From NCBI GenBank assembly GCA_948470475.1, contig OX419342.1:1000201-1064200 (forward strand): a stretch of 64,000 nucleotides of DNA, read 5' to 3'. The translations under genes were made by a program, and so were the position numbers. The stretch comes from Galaxea fascicularis (taxonomy: Eukaryota > Cnidaria > Anthozoa > Scleractinia > Euphylliidae). Numbering within the stretch: the stretch's first letter is position 1; each line of letters begins with the position of its first letter. This document shows, in pieces, positions 14,101-27,400 of the stretch. Below the pieces are notes generated by a model. That model had not been told where the DNA came from, made no database searches, and saw only the letters and a list, made by a program, of their open reading frames with translations.

Positions 14101-15514
14101 AATTTTGAATTTGGCTTAAACTCTGCCTATTTCGAAAAGGAACCTAGAAATCATGTGGAAATGCTTCCAAGACCTCCGACAACCTGATTTCTATTGTTAT
14201 TTGAGCTGTGTGCAAGATTTTAGCAAAGTTGAAATTTTGACCAAAACCCAAAGGGGGGACCACATGGTCTTGAGTCAAATTTTGAATTTGGCTTAATCTC
14301 TGCCTCTTTCCAAAAGGAACCTAGAAATCATGTGGAAATGCTTCCAAGACCTCTGACAACCTGATTTCTATACTTATTTGAGCTGTGTGCAAGATTTTAG
14401 CAAAGTTGAAATTTTGACCAAAACCCAAAGGGGGGACCACATGGTCTTGAGTCAAATTTTGAATTTGGCTTAAACTCTGCCTATTTCAAAAAGGAACCTA
14501 GAAATCATGTGGAAATGCTTCCAAGACCTCCGACAACCTGATTTCTATTGTTATTTGAGCTGTGTGCAAGATTTTAGCAAAGTTGAAATTTTGACCAAAA
14601 CCCAAAGGGGGGACCACATGGTCTTGAGTCCAATTTTGAATTTGGCTTAATCTCTGCCTATTTCAAAATGGAACCTAGAAATCATGTGGAAATGCTTCCA
14701 AGACCTCCCACAACCTGATTTCTATTGTTATTTGAGCTGTGTGCAAGATTTTAGCAAAGTTGAAATTTTGACCAAAACCCAAAGGGGGGACCACATGGTC
14801 TTGAGTCAAATTTTGAATTTGGCTTAAACTCTGCCTATTTCAAAAAGGAACCTAGAAATCATGTGGAAATGCTTCCAAGACCTCCGACAACCTGATTTCT
14901 ATTGTTATTTGAGCTGTGTGCAAGATTTTAGCAAAGTTGAAATTTTGACCAAAACCCAAAGGGGGGACCACATGGTCTTGAGTCAAATTTTGAATTTGGC
15001 TTAAACTCTGCCTATTTCAAAAAGGAACCTAGAAATCATGTGGAAATGCTTCCAAGACCTCCGACAACCTGATTTCTATTGTTATTTGAGCTGTGTGCAA
15101 GATTTTAGCAAAGTTGAAATTTTGACCAAAACCCAAAGGGGGGACCACATGGTCTTGAGTCAAATTTTGAATTTGGCTTAAACTCTGCCTATTTCAAAAA
15201 GGAACCTAGAAATCATGTGGAAATGCTTCCAAGACCTCCGACAACCTGATTTCTATTGTTATTTGAGCTGTGTGCAAGATTTTAGCAAAGTTGAAATTTT
15301 GACCAAAACCCAAAGGGGGGACCACATGGTCTTGAGTCAAATTTTGAATTTGGCTTAAACTCTGCCTATTTCAAAAAGGAACCTAGAAATCATGTGGAAA
15401 TGCTTCCAAGACCTCCGACAACCTGATTTCTATTGTTATTTGAGCTGTGTGCAAGATTTTAGCAAAGTTGAAATTTTGACCAAAACCCAAAGGGGGGACC
15501 ACATGGTCTTGAGT
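14100..15514. repeat. Near-consensus satellite monomers between HOR blocks
   Basis: This stretch starts with a CTCTTTCC / CTCTGAC / CTATAC variant monomer set near 14290-14400 resembling those of the preceding block. It then becomes a run of monomers essentially identical to the reference, including three exact consensus copies from 14876 to 15406. GAGTCCAATT at about 14626 anticipates the marker of the following 4-mer block. Nothing other than satellite is present. Confidence 0.8.
14876..15052. repeat. Reference monomer (exact consensus, 177 bp)
   Basis: This copy matches the consensus I derived by eye at every position, as do the next two copies (15053-15229 and 15230-15406). Landmarks in order: CAAGACCTCCGACAACCTGA (1-20), CTATTGTTATTTGAGC (24-39), GCAAGATTTTAGCAAAG (46-61 region), TTGAAATTTTGACC (62-75), AAACCCAAAGGGGGG ending at 91, dyad GACCACATGGTC (91-102), GAGTCAAATTTTGAATTTGG (105-124), the stop-like TAA at 127-129, CTATTTCAAAAAGG (137-150), and CATGTGGAAATG (162-173). 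It contains a single CpG (10-11). Position numbers used elsewhere in this annotation refer to this monomer. Orientation is arbitrary because no transcription unit is visible. Confidence 0.95.
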
Positions 15515-17760
15515 CCAATTTTGAATTTGGCTTAATCTCTGCCTATTTCGAAAAGAAACCTAGAAATCATGTGGAAATGCTTCCAAGACCTCCGACAACC
15601 TGATTTCTATTGTTATTTGAGCTGTGTGCAAAATTTTAGCAAAGTTGAAATTTTGACCAAAACCCAAAGGGGGGACCACATGGTCTTGAGTCAAATTTTG
15701 AATTTGGCTTAAACTCTGCCTATTTCAAAAAGGAACCTAGAAATCATGTGGAAATGCTTCCAAGACCTCCGACAACCTGATTTCTATACTTATTTGAGCT
15801 GTGTGCAAGATTTTAGCAAAGTTGAAATTTTGACCAAAACCCAAAGGGGGGACCACATGGTCTTGAGTCAAATTTTGAATTTGGCTTAAACTCTGCCTAT
15901 TTCGAAAAGGAACCTAGAAATCATGTGGAAATGCTTCCAAGACCTCCGACAACCTGATTTCTATTGTTATTTGAGCTGTGTGCAAGATTTTAGCAAAGTT
16001 GAAATTTTGACCAAAACCCAAAGGGGGGACCACATGGTCTTGAGTCAAATTTTGAATTTGGCTTAAACTCTGCCTATTTCAAAAAGGAACCTAGAAATCA
16101 TGTGGAAATGATTCCAAGACCTCCGACAACCTGATTTCTATTGTTATTTGAGCTGTGTGCAAGATTTTAGCAAAGTTGAAATTTTGACCAAAACCCAAAG
16201 GGGGGACCACATGGTCTTGAGTCCAATTTTGAAATTGGCTTAATCTCTGCCTATTTCAAAAAGGAACCTAGAAATCATGTGGAAATGCTTCCAAGACCTC
16301 CCACAACCTGATTTCTATTGTTATTTGAGCTGTGTGCAAAATTTTAGCAAAGTTGAAATTTTGACCAAAACCCAAAGGGGGGACCACATGGTCTTGAGTC
16401 AAATTTTGAATTTGGCTTAAACTCTGCCTATTTCAAAAAGGAACCTAGAAATCATGTGGAAATGCTTCCAAGACCTCCGACAACCTGATTTCTATTGTTA
16501 TTTGAGCTGTGTGCAAGATTTTAGCAAAGTTGAAATTTTGACAAAAACCCAAAGGGGGGACCACATGGTCTTGAGTCAAATTTTGAATTTGGCTTAAACT
16601 CTGCCTATTTCAAAAAGGAACCTAGAAATCATGTGGAAATGCTTCCAAGACCTCCGACAACCTGATTTCTATTGTTATTTGAGCTGTGTGCAAGATTTTA
16701 GCAAAGTTGAAATTTTGACCAAAACCCAAAGGGGGGACCACATGGTCTTGAGTCAAATTTTGAATTTGGCTTAAACTCTGCCTATTTCAAAAAGGAACCT
16801 AGAAATCATGTGGAAATGCTTCCAAGACCTCCGACAACCTGATTTCTATTGGTATTTGAGCTGTGTGCAAGATTTTAGCAAAGTTGAAATTTTGACCAAA
16901 ACCCAAAGGGGGGACCACATGGTCTTGAGTCCAATTTTGAATTTGGCTTAATCTCTGCCTATTTCAAAAAGGAACCTAGAAATCATGTGGAAATGCTTCC
17001 AAGACCTCCGACAACCTGATTTCTATTGTTATTTGAGCTGTGTGCAAAATTTTAGCAAAGTTGAAATTTTGACCAAAACCCAAAGGGGGGACCACATGGT
17101 CTTGAGTCAAATTTTGAATTTGGCTTAAACTCTGCCTATTTCAAAAAGGAACCTAGAAATCATGTGGAAATGCTTCCAAGACCTCCGACAACCTGATTTC
17201 TATTCTTATTTGAGCTGTGTGCAAGATTTTAGCAAAGTTGAAATTTTGACCAAAACCCAAAGGGGGGACCACATGGTCTTGAGTCAAATTTTGAATTTGG
17301 CTTAAACTCTGCCTATTTCAAAAAGGAACCTAGAAATCATGTGGAAATGCTTCCAAGACCTCCGACAACCTGATTTCTATTGTTATTTGAGCTGTGTGCA
17401 AGATTTTAGCAAAGTTGAAATTTTGACCAAAACCCAAAGGGGGGACCACATGGTCTTGAGTCCAATTTTGAATTTGGCTTAATCTCTGCCTATTTCAAAA
17501 AGGAACCTAGAAATCATGTGGAAATGCTTCCAAGACCTCCGACAACCTGATTTCTATTGGTATTTGAGCTGTGTGCAAGATTTTAGCAAAGTTGAAATTT
17601 TGACCAAAACCCAAAGGGGGGACCACATGGTCTTGAGTCCAATTTTGAATTTGGCTTAATCTCTGCCTATTTCGAAAAGAAACCTAGAAATCATGTGGAA
17701 ATGCTTCAAAGACCTCCGACAACCTGATTTCTATTGTTATTTGAGCTGTGTGCAAAATTT
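15515..17760. repeat. 4-mer higher-order repeat, 708 bp, three copies
   Basis: Two independent variants keep an exact 708-bp step. TGCAAAATTTTAGC (in place of TGCAAGATTTTAGC) has its C at 15629, 16337, 17045 and 17753. GAGTCCAATT has its CC at 15515, 16223, 16931 and 17639. Individual copies add private changes, for example GAAATTGGC near 16240 and CTCCCACAACC near 16299, and an extra GAGTCC near 17460. This is the shortest clear HOR period in the window. Confidence 0.85.
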
Positions 17761-20125
17761 TAGCAAAGTTGAAATTTTGACCAAAACCCAAAGGGGGGAC
17801 CACATGGTCTTGAGTCAAATTTTGAATTTGGCTTAAACTCTGCCTATTTCAAAAAGGAACCTAGAAATCATGTGGAAATGCTTCCAAGACCTCCGACAAC
17901 CTGATTTCTATACTTATTTGAGCTGTGTGCAAGATTTTAGCAAAGTTGAAATTTTGACCAAAACCCAAACGGGGGACCACATGGTCTTGAGTCAAATTTT
18001 GAATTTGGCTTAAACTCTGCCTATTTCGAAAAGGAACCTAGAAATCATGTGGAAATGCTTCCAAGACCTCCGACAACCTGATTTCTATTGTTATTTGAGC
18101 TGTGTGCAAGATTTTAGCAAAGTTGAAATTTTGACCAAAACCCAAAGGGGGGACCACATCGTCTTGAGTCAAATTTTGAATTTGGCTTAAACTGTGCCTA
18201 TTTCGAAAAGGAACCTACAAATCATGTGGAAATGCTTCCAAGACCTCTGACAACCTGATTTCTATACTTATTTGAGCTGTGTGCAAGATTTTAGCAAAGT
18301 TGAAATTTTGACCAAAACCCAAAGGGGGGACCACATGGTCTTGAGTCAAATTTTGAATTTGGCTTAAACTCTGCCTATTTCGAAAAGGAACCTAGAAATC
18401 ATGTGGAAATGCTTCCAAGACCTCCGACAACCTGATTTCTATTGTTATTTGAGCTGTGTGCAAGATTTTAGCAAAGTTGAAATTTTGACCAAAACCCAAA
18501 GGGGGGACCACATGGTCTTGAGTCCAATTTTGAATTTGGCTTAAACTCTGCCTATTTCAAAAAGGAACCTAGAAATCATGTGGAAATGCTTCCAAGACCT
18601 CCGACAACCTGATTTCTATTGGTATTTGAGCTGTGTGCAAGATTTTAGCAAAGTTGAAATTTTGACCAAAACCGAAAGGGGGGACCACATGGTCTTCAGT
18701 CCAATTTTGAATTTGGCTTAATCTCTGCCTATTTAGAAAAGGAACCTAGAAATCATGTGGAAATGCTTCCAAGACCTCCGACAACCTGATTTCTATTGTT
18801 ATTTGAACTGTGTGCAAAATTTTAGCAAAGTTGAAATTTTGACCAAAACCCAAAGGGGGGACCACATGGTCTTGAGTCCAATTTTGAATTTGGCTTAATC
18901 TCTGCCTATTTCGAAAAGAAACCTAGAAATCATGTGGAAATGCTTCAAAGACCTCCGACAACCTGATTTCTATTGTTATTTGAGCTGTGTGCAAAATTTT
19001 AGCAAAGTTGAAATTTTGACCAAAACCCAAAGGGGGGACCACATGGTCTTGAGTCAAATTTTGAATTTGGCTTAAACTCTGCCTATTTCAAAAAGGAACC
19101 TAGAAATCATGTGGAAATGCTTCCAAGACCTCCGACAACCTGATTTCTATACTTATTTGAGCTGTGTGCAAGATTTTAGCAAAGTTGAAATTTTGACCAA
19201 AACCCAAACGGGGGACCACATGGTCTTGAGTCAAATTTTGAATTTGGCTTAAACTCTGCCTATTTCGAAAAGGAACCTAGAAATCATGTGGAAATGCTTC
19301 CAAGACCTCCGACAACCTGATTTCTATTGTTATTTGAGCTGTGTGCAAGATTTTAGCAAAGTTGAAATTTTGACCAAAACCCAAAGGGGGGACCACATCG
19401 TCTTGAGTCAAATTTTGAATTTGGCTTAAACTGTGCCTATTTCGAAAAGGAACCTACAAATCATGTGGAAATGCTTCCAAGACCTCTGACAACCTGATTT
19501 CTATACTTATTTGAGCTGTGTGCAAGATTTTAGCAAAGTTGAAATTTTGACCAAAACCCAAAGGGGGGACCACATGGTCTTGAGTCAAATTTTGAATTTG
19601 GCTTAAACTCTGCCTATTTCGAAAAGGAACCTAGAAATCATGTGGAAATGCTTCCAAGACCTCCGACAACCTGATTTCTATTGTTATTTGAGCTGTGTGC
19701 AAGATTTTAGCAAAGTTGAAATTTTGACCAAAACCCAAAGGGGGGACCACATGGTCTTGAGTCCAATTTTGAATTTGGCTTAAACTCTGCCTATTTCAAA
19801 AAGGAACCTAGAAATCATGTGGAAATGCTTCCAAGACCTCCGACAACCTGATTTCTATTGGTATTTGAGCTGTGTGCAAGATTTTAGCAAAGTTGAAATT
19901 TTGACCAAAACCGAAAGGGGGGACCACATGGTCTTCAGTCCAATTTTGAATTTGGCTTAATCTCTGCCTATTTAGAAAAGGAACCTAGAAATCATGTGGA
20001 AATGCTTCCAAGACCTCCGACAACCTGATTTCTATTGTTATTTGAACTGTGTGCAAAATTTTAGCAAAGTTGAAATTTTGACCAAAACCCAAAGGGGGGA
20101 CCACATGGTCTTGAGTCAAATTTTG
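17640..20125. repeat. 7-mer higher-order repeat, 1,239 bp, two near-identical copies
   Basis: Several rare changes recur exactly 1,239 bp apart: CCCAAACGGGGG at 17970 and 19209, CCACATCGTC at 18160 and 19399, AACCGAAAGG at about 18673 and 19912, TATTTAGAAAAGG at about 18733 and 19972, TTTGAACTGTG at about 18805 and 20044, and GCTTCAAAGACC at about 17705 and 18944. The first copy is about 17640-18878 and the second about 18879-20117. The number of shared private variants indicates a recent duplication. The left edge overlaps the last unit of the 4-mer block, which suggests that block supplied part of the duplicated segment. Confidence 0.9.
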
Positions 20126-20219
20126 AATTTGGCTTAAACTCTGCCTATTTCAAAAAGGAACCTAGAAATCATGTGGAAATGCTTCCAAGACCTCCGACAA
20201 CCTGATTTCTATTGTTATT

Positions 20220-23200
20220 TGAGCTGTGTGCAAGATTTTAGCAAAGTTGAAATTTTGACCAAAACCCAAAGGGGGGACCACATGGTCTTGAGTCCAATTT
20301 TGAATTTGGCTTAAGCTCTGCCTATTTCAAAAAGGAACCTAGAAATCATGTGGAAATGCTTCCAAGACCTCCGACAACCTGATTTCTATTGGTATTTGAG
20401 CTGTGTGCAAGATTTTAGCAAAGTTGAAATTTTGACCAAAACCTAAAGGGGGGACCACATGGTCTTGAGTCCAATTTTGAATTTGGCTTAAACTCTGCCT
20501 ATTTCAAAAAGGAACCTAGAAATCATGTGGAAATGCTTCCAAGACCTCCGACAACCTGATTTCTATTGTTATTTGAGCTGTGTGCAAGATTTTAGCAAAG
20601 TTGAAATTTTGACCAAAACCCAAAGGGGGGACCACATGGTCTTGAGTCAAATTTTGAATTTGGCTTAATCTCTGCCTATTTCGAAAAGCAACCTACAAAT
20701 CATGTGGAAATGCTTCCAAGACCTCCGACAACCTGATTTCTATTCTTATTTGAGCTGTGTGCAAGATTTTAGCAAAGTTGAAATTTTGACCAAAACCCAA
20801 GGGGGGACCACATGGTCTTGAGTCAAATTTTAAATTTGGCTTAATCTCTGCCTATTTCAAAAAGGAACCTAGAAATCATGTGGAAATGCTTCCAAGACCT
20901 CCGACAACCTGATTTCTATACTTATTTGAGCTGTGTGCAAGATTTTAGCAAAGTTGAAATTTTGACCAAAACCCAAAGGGGGGACCACATGGTCTTGAGT
21001 CAAATTTTGAATTTGGCTTAATCTCTGCCTATTTCGAAAAGGAACCTAGCAATCATGTGGAAATGCTTCCAAGACCTCCGACAACCTGATTTCTATACTT
21101 ATTTGAGCTGTGTGCAAGATTTTAGCAAAGTTGAAATTTTGACCAAAACCCAAAGGGGGGACCACATGGTCTTGAGTCCAATTTTGAATTTGGCTTAATC
21201 TCTGCCTATTTAAAAAAGGAACCTAGAATTCATGTGGAAATGCTTCCAAGACCTCCGACAACCTGATTTCTATACTTATTTGAGCTGTGTGCAAGATTTT
21301 AGCAAAGTTGAAATTTTGACCAAAACCCAAAGGGGGGACCACATGGTCTTGAGTCAAATTTTGAATTTGGCTTAATCTCTGCCTATTTCAAAATGGAACC
21401 TAGAAATCATGTGGAAATGCTTCCAAGACCTCCCACAACCTGATTTCTATTGTTATTTGAGCTGTGTGTAAGATTTTAGCAAAGTTGAAATTTTGACCAA
21501 AACCCAAAGGGGGGACCACATGGTCTTGAGTCAAATTTTGAATTTGGCTTAATCTCTGCCTATTTCAAAAAGGAACATAGAAATCATGTGGAAATGCTTC
21601 CAAGACCTCCGACAACCTGATTTCTATTGTTATTTGAGCTGTGTGCAAGATTTTAGCAAAGTTGAAATTTTGACCAAAACCCAAAGGGGGGACCACATGG
21701 TCTTGAGTCAAATTTTGAATTTGGCTTAAACTCTGCCTATTTCAAAAAGGAACCTAGAAATCATGTGGAAATGCTTCCAAGACCTCCGACAACCTGATTT
21801 CTATTGTTATTTGAGCTGTGTGCAAGATTTTAGCAAAGTTGAAATTTTGACCAAAACCCAAAGGGGGGACCACATGGTCTTGAGTCAAATTTTGAATTTG
21901 GCTTAAACTCTGCCTATTTCAAAAAGGAACCTAGAAATCATGTGGAAATGCTTCCAAGAACTCCGACAACCTGATTTCTATTGTTATTTGAGCTGTGTGC
22001 AAGATTTTAGCAAAGTTGAAATTTTGACCAAAACCCAAAGGGGGGACCACATGGTCTTGAGTCAAATTTTGAATTTGGCTTAAACTCTGCCTATTTCGAA
22101 AAGGAACCTAGAAATCATGTGGAAATGCTTCCAAGACCTCTGACAACCTGATTTCTATTCTTATTTGAGGTGTGTGCAAGATTTTAGCAAAGTTGAAATT
22201 TTGACCAAAACCCAAAGGGGGGACCACATGGTCTTGAGTCAAATTTTGAATTTGGCTTAAACTCTGCCTATTTCAAAAAGGAACCTAGAAATCATGTGGA
22301 AATGCTTCCAAGACCTCCGACAACCTGATTTCTATACTTATTTGAGCTGTGTGCAAGATTTTAGCAAAGTTGAAATTTTGACCAAAACCCAAACGGGGGA
22401 CCACATGGTCTTGAGTCAAATTTTGAATTTGGCTTAAACTCTGCCTATTTCGAAAAGGAACCTAGAAATCATGTGGAAATGCTTCCAAGACCTCCGACAA
22501 CCATATTTCTATTGTTATTTGAGCTGTGTGCAAGATTTTAGCAAAGTTGAAATTTTGACCAAAACCCAAAGGGGGGACCACATGGTCTTGAGTCAAATTT
22601 TGAATTTGGCTTAAACTCTGCCTATTTCAAAAAGGAACCTAGAAATCATGTGGAAATGCTTCCAAGACCTCCGACAACCTGATTTCTATTCTTATTTGAG
22701 GTGTGTGCAAGATTTTAGCAAAGTTGAAATTTTGACCAAAACCCAAAGGGGGGACCACATGGTCTTGAGTCAAATTTTGAATTTGGCTTAAACTCTGCCT
22801 ATTTCGAAAAGGAACCTAGAAATCATGTGGAAATGCTTCCAAGACCTCCGACAACCTGATTTCTATTGTTATTTGAGCTGTGTGCAAGATTTTAGCAAAG
22901 TTGAAATTTTGACAAAAACCCAAAGAAGGGACCACATGGTCTTGAGTCCAATTTTGAATTTGGCTTAAACTCTGCCTATTTCAAAAAGGAACCTACAAAT
23001 CATGTGGAAATGCTGCCAAGACCTCCGACAACCTGATTTCTATACTTATTTGAGCTGTGTGCAAGATTTTAGCAAAGTTGAAATTTTGACCAAAACCCAA
23101 AGGGGGGACCACATGGTCTTGAGTCAAATTTTGAATTTGGCTTAATCTCTGCCTATTTCAAAAAGGAACCTACAAATCATGTGGAAATGCTGCCAAGACC

Positions 23201-24466
23201 TCCGACAACCTGATTTCTATACTTATTTGAGCTGTGTGCAAGATTTTAGCAAAGTTGAAATTTTGACCAAAACCCAAAGGGGGGACCACATGGTCTTGAG
23301 TCAAATTTTGAATTTGGCTTAATCTCTGCCTATTTCGAAAAGGAACCTAGAAATCATGTGGAAATGCTTCCAAGACCTCCGACAACCTGATTTCTATTCT
23401 TATTTGAGCTGTGTGCAAGATTTTAGCAAAGTTGAAATTTTGACCAAAACCCAAAGGGGGGACCTCATGGTCTTGAGTCAAATTTTGAATTTGGCTTAAA
23501 CTCTGCCTCTTTCCAAAAGGAACCTAGAAATCATGTGGAAATGCTTCCAAGACCTCCGACAACCTGATTTCTATTGTTATTTGAGCTGTGTGCAAGATTT
23601 TAGCAAAGTTGAAATTTTGACCAAAACCCAAAGGGGGGACCACATGGTCTTGAGTCAAATTTTGAATTTGGCTTAAACTCTGCCTATTTCAAAAAGGAAC
23701 CTAGAAATCATGTGGAAATGCTTCCAAGACCTCCGACAACCTGATTTCTATTCTTATTTGAGCTGTGTGCAAGATTTTAGCAAAGTTGAAATTTTGACCA
23801 AAACCCAAAGGGGGGACCACATGGTCTTGAGTCAAATTTTGAATTTGGCTTAAACTCTGCCTATTTCAAAAAGGAACCTAGAAATCATGTGGAAATGCTT
23901 CCAAGAACTCCGACAACCTGATTTCTATTGTTATTTGAGCTGTGTGCAAGATTTTAGCAAAGTTGAAATTTTGACCAAAACCCAAAGGGGGGACCACATG
24001 GTCTTGAGTCAAATTTTGAATTTGGCTTAAACTCTGCCTATTTCGAAAAGGAACCTAGAAATCATGTGGAAATGCTTCCAAGACCTCTGACAACCTGATT
24101 TCTATTCTTATTTGAGGTGTGTGCAAGATTTTAGCAAAGTTGAAATTTTGACCAAAACCCAAAGGGGGGACCACATGGTCTTGAGTCAAATTTTGAATTT
24201 GGCTTAATCTCTGCCTATTTCAAAAAGGAACCTAGAAATCATGTGGAAATGCTTCCAAGACCTCCGACAACCTGATTTCTATACTTATTTGAGCTGTGTG
24301 CAAGATTTTAGCAAAGTTGAAATTTTGACCAAAACCCAAAGGGGGGACCACATGGTCTTGAGTCAAATTTTGAATTTGGCTTAAACTCTGCCTATTTCGA
24401 AAAGGAACCTAGAAATCATGTGGAAATGCTTCCAAGACCTCCGACAACCATATTTCTATTGTTATT
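20220..24466. repeat. 24-mer higher-order repeat, copy 1 (4,247 bp)
   Basis: First of three copies of a 24-monomer unit (23 x 177 + 176 = 4,247). Diagnostic positions: GAGTCCAATT at about 20291, the one-base-deleted CCCAAGGGGGG at 20801, TTTAAAAAAGG with AGAATTCATG at 21211, TGTGTGTAAG near 21468, AACCATATTTC at 22501 and 24448, CCAAAGAAGGG at 22921, paired TGCTGCCAAG at 23011 and 23188, and GACCTCATGG at 23464. Each recurs 4,247 bp downstream. The unit is itself composite: the AACCATATTTC monomers divide it into 11 and 13 monomers, and the two parts share a run of GAACTCCGAC, CTCTGAC, TTTGAGGTGTG and CTATAC monomers. Confidence 0.9.
20717..20892. repeat. 176-bp monomer (A deleted before the G-run)
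   Basis: AAACCCAAGGGGGG replaces AAACCCAAAGGGGGG at about position 84. The same monomer also has TTTTAAATTTGG and starts after AAAAGCAACCTAC. It is a clean landmark for the 24-mer unit. Confidence 0.9.
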
Positions 24467-27400
24467 TGAGCTGTGTGCAAGATTTTAGCAAAGTTGAAAT
24501 TTTGACCAAAACCCAAAGGGGGGACCACATGGTCTTGAGTCCAATTTTGAATTTGGCTTAAACTCTGCCTATTTCAAAAAGGAACCTAGAAATCATGTGG
24601 AAATGCTTCCAAGACCTCCGACAACCTGATTTCTATTGGTATTTGAGCTGTGTGCAAGATTTTAGCAAAGTTGAAATTTTGACCAAAACCTAAAGGGGGG
24701 ACCACATGGTCTTGAGTCCAATTTTGAATTTGGCTTAAACTCTGCCTATTTCAAAAAGGAACCTAGAAATCATGTGGAAATGCTTCCAAGACCTCCGACA
24801 ACCTGATTTCTATTGTTATTTGAGCTGTGTGCAAGATTTTAGCAAAGTTGAAATTTTGACCAAAACCCAAAGGGGGGACCACATGGTCTTGAGTCAAATT
24901 TTGAATTTGGCTTAATCTCTGCCTATTTCGAACAGCAACCTACAAATCATGTGGAAATGCTTCCAAGACCTCCGACAACCTGATTTCTATTCTTATTTGA
25001 GCTGTGTGCAAGATTTTAGCAAAGTTGAAATTTTGACCAAAACCCAAGGGGGGACCACATGGTCTTGAGTCAAATTTTAAATTTGGCTTAATCTCTGCCT
25101 ATTTCAAAAAGGAACCTAGAAATCATGTGGAAATGCTTCCAAGACCTCCGACAACCTGATTTCTATACTTATTTGAGCTGTGTGCAAGATTTTAGCAAAG
25201 TTGAAATTTTGACCAAAACCCAAAGGGGGGACCACATGGTCTTGAGTCAAATTTTGAATTTGGCTTAATCTCTGCCTATTTCGAAAAGGAACCTAGCAAT
25301 CATGTGGAAATGCTTCCAAGACCTCCGACAACCTGATTTCTATACTTATTTGAGCTGTGTGCAAGATTTTAGCAAAGTTGAAATTTTGACCAAAACCCAA
25401 AGGGGGGACCACATGGTCTTGAGTCCAATTTTGAATTTGGCTTAATCTCTGCCTATTTAAAAAAGGAACCTAGAATTCATGTGGAAATGCTTCCAAGACC
25501 TCCGACAACCTGATTTCTATACTTATTTGAGCTGTGTGCAAGATTTTAGCAAAGTTGAAATTTTGACCAAAACCCAAAGGGGGGACCACATGGTCTTGAG
25601 TCAAATTTTGAATTTGGCTTAATCTCTGCCTATTTCAAAATGGAACCTAGAAATCATGTGGAAATGCTTCCAAGACCTCCCACAACCTGATTTCTATTGT
25701 TATTTGAGCTGTGTGTAAGATTTTAGCAAAGTTGAAATTTTGACCAAAACCCAAAGGGGGGACCACATGGTCTTGAGTCAAATTTTGAATTTGGCTTAAT
25801 CTCTGCCTATTTCAAAAAGGAACATAGAAATCATGTGGAAATGCTTCCAAGACCTCCGACAACCTGATTTCTATTGTTATTTGAGCTGTGTGCAAGATTT
25901 TAGCAAAGTTGAAATTTTGACCAAAACCCAAAGGGGGGACCACATGGTCTTGAGTCAAATTTTGAATTTGGCTTAAACTCTGCCTATTTCAAAAAGGAAC
26001 CTAGAAATCATGTGGAAATGCTTCCAAGACCTCCGACAACCTGATTTCTATTGTTATTTGAGCTGTGTGCAAGATTTTAGCAAAGTTGAAATTTTGACCA
26101 AAACCCAAAGGGGGGACCACATGGTCTTGAGTCAAATTTTGAATTTGGCTTAAACTCTGCCTATTTCAAAAAGGAACCTAGAAATCATGTGGAAATGCTT
26201 CCAAGAACTCCGACAACCTGATTTCTATTGTTATTTGAGCTGTGTGCAAGATTTTAGCAAAGTTGAAATTTTGACCAAAACCCAAAGGGGGGACCACATG
26301 GTCTTGAGTCAAATTTTGAATTTGGCTTAAACTCTGCCTATTTCGAAAAGGAACCTAGAAATCATGTGGAAATGCTTCCAAGACCTCTGACAACCTGATT
26401 TCTATTCTTATTTGAGGTGTGTGCAAGATTTTAGCAAAGTTGAAATTTTGACCAAAACCCAAAGGGGGGACCACATGGTCTTGAGTCAAATTTTGAATTT
26501 GGCTTAAACTCTGCCTATTTCAAAAAGGAACCTAGAAATCATGTGGAAATGCTTCCAAGACCTCCGACAACCTGATTTCTATACTTATTTGAGCTGTGTG
26601 CAAGATTTTAGCAAAGTTGAAATTTTGACCAAAACCCAAACGGGGGACCACATGGTCTTGAGTCAAATTTTGAATTTGGCTTAAACTCTGCCTATTTCGA
26701 AAAGGAACCTAGAAATCATGTGGAAATGCTTCCAAGACCTCCGACAACCATATTTCTATTGTTATTTGAGCTGTGTGCAAGATTTTAGCAAAGTTGAAAT
26801 TTTGACCAAAACCCAAAGGGGGGACCACATGGTCTTGAGTCAAATTTTGAATTTGGCTTAAACTCTGCCTATTTCAAAAAGGAACCTAGAAATCATGTGG
26901 AAATGCTTCCAAGACCTCCGACAACCTGATTTCTATTCTTATTTGAGGTGTGTGCAAGATTTTAGCAAAGTTGAAATTTTGACCAAAACCCAAAGGGGGG
27001 ACCACATGGTCTTGAGTCAAATTTTGAATTTGGCTTAAACTCTGCCTATTTCGAAAAGGAACCTAGAAATCATGTGGAAATGCTTCCAAGACCTCCGACA
27101 ACCTGATTTCTATTGTTATTTGAGCTGTGTGCAAGATTTTAGCAAAGTTGAAATTTTGACAAAAACCCAAAGAAGGGACCACATGGTCTTGAGTCAAATT
27201 TTGAATTTGGCTTAAACTCTGCCTATTTCAAAAAGGAACCTACAAATCATGTGGAAATGCTGCCAAGACCTCCGACAACCTGATTTCTATACTTATTTGA
27301 GCTGTGTGCAAGATTTTAGCAAAGTTGAAATTTTGACCAAAACCCAAAGGGGGGACCACATGGTCTTGAGTCAAATTTTGAATTTGGCTTAATCTCTGCC

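Noticed and set aside
14961..14966. G-quadruplex from the G6 run
   Set aside because: There is only one G-run per monomer, and the runs are about 171 bp apart, too far for an ordinary intramolecular quadruplex.
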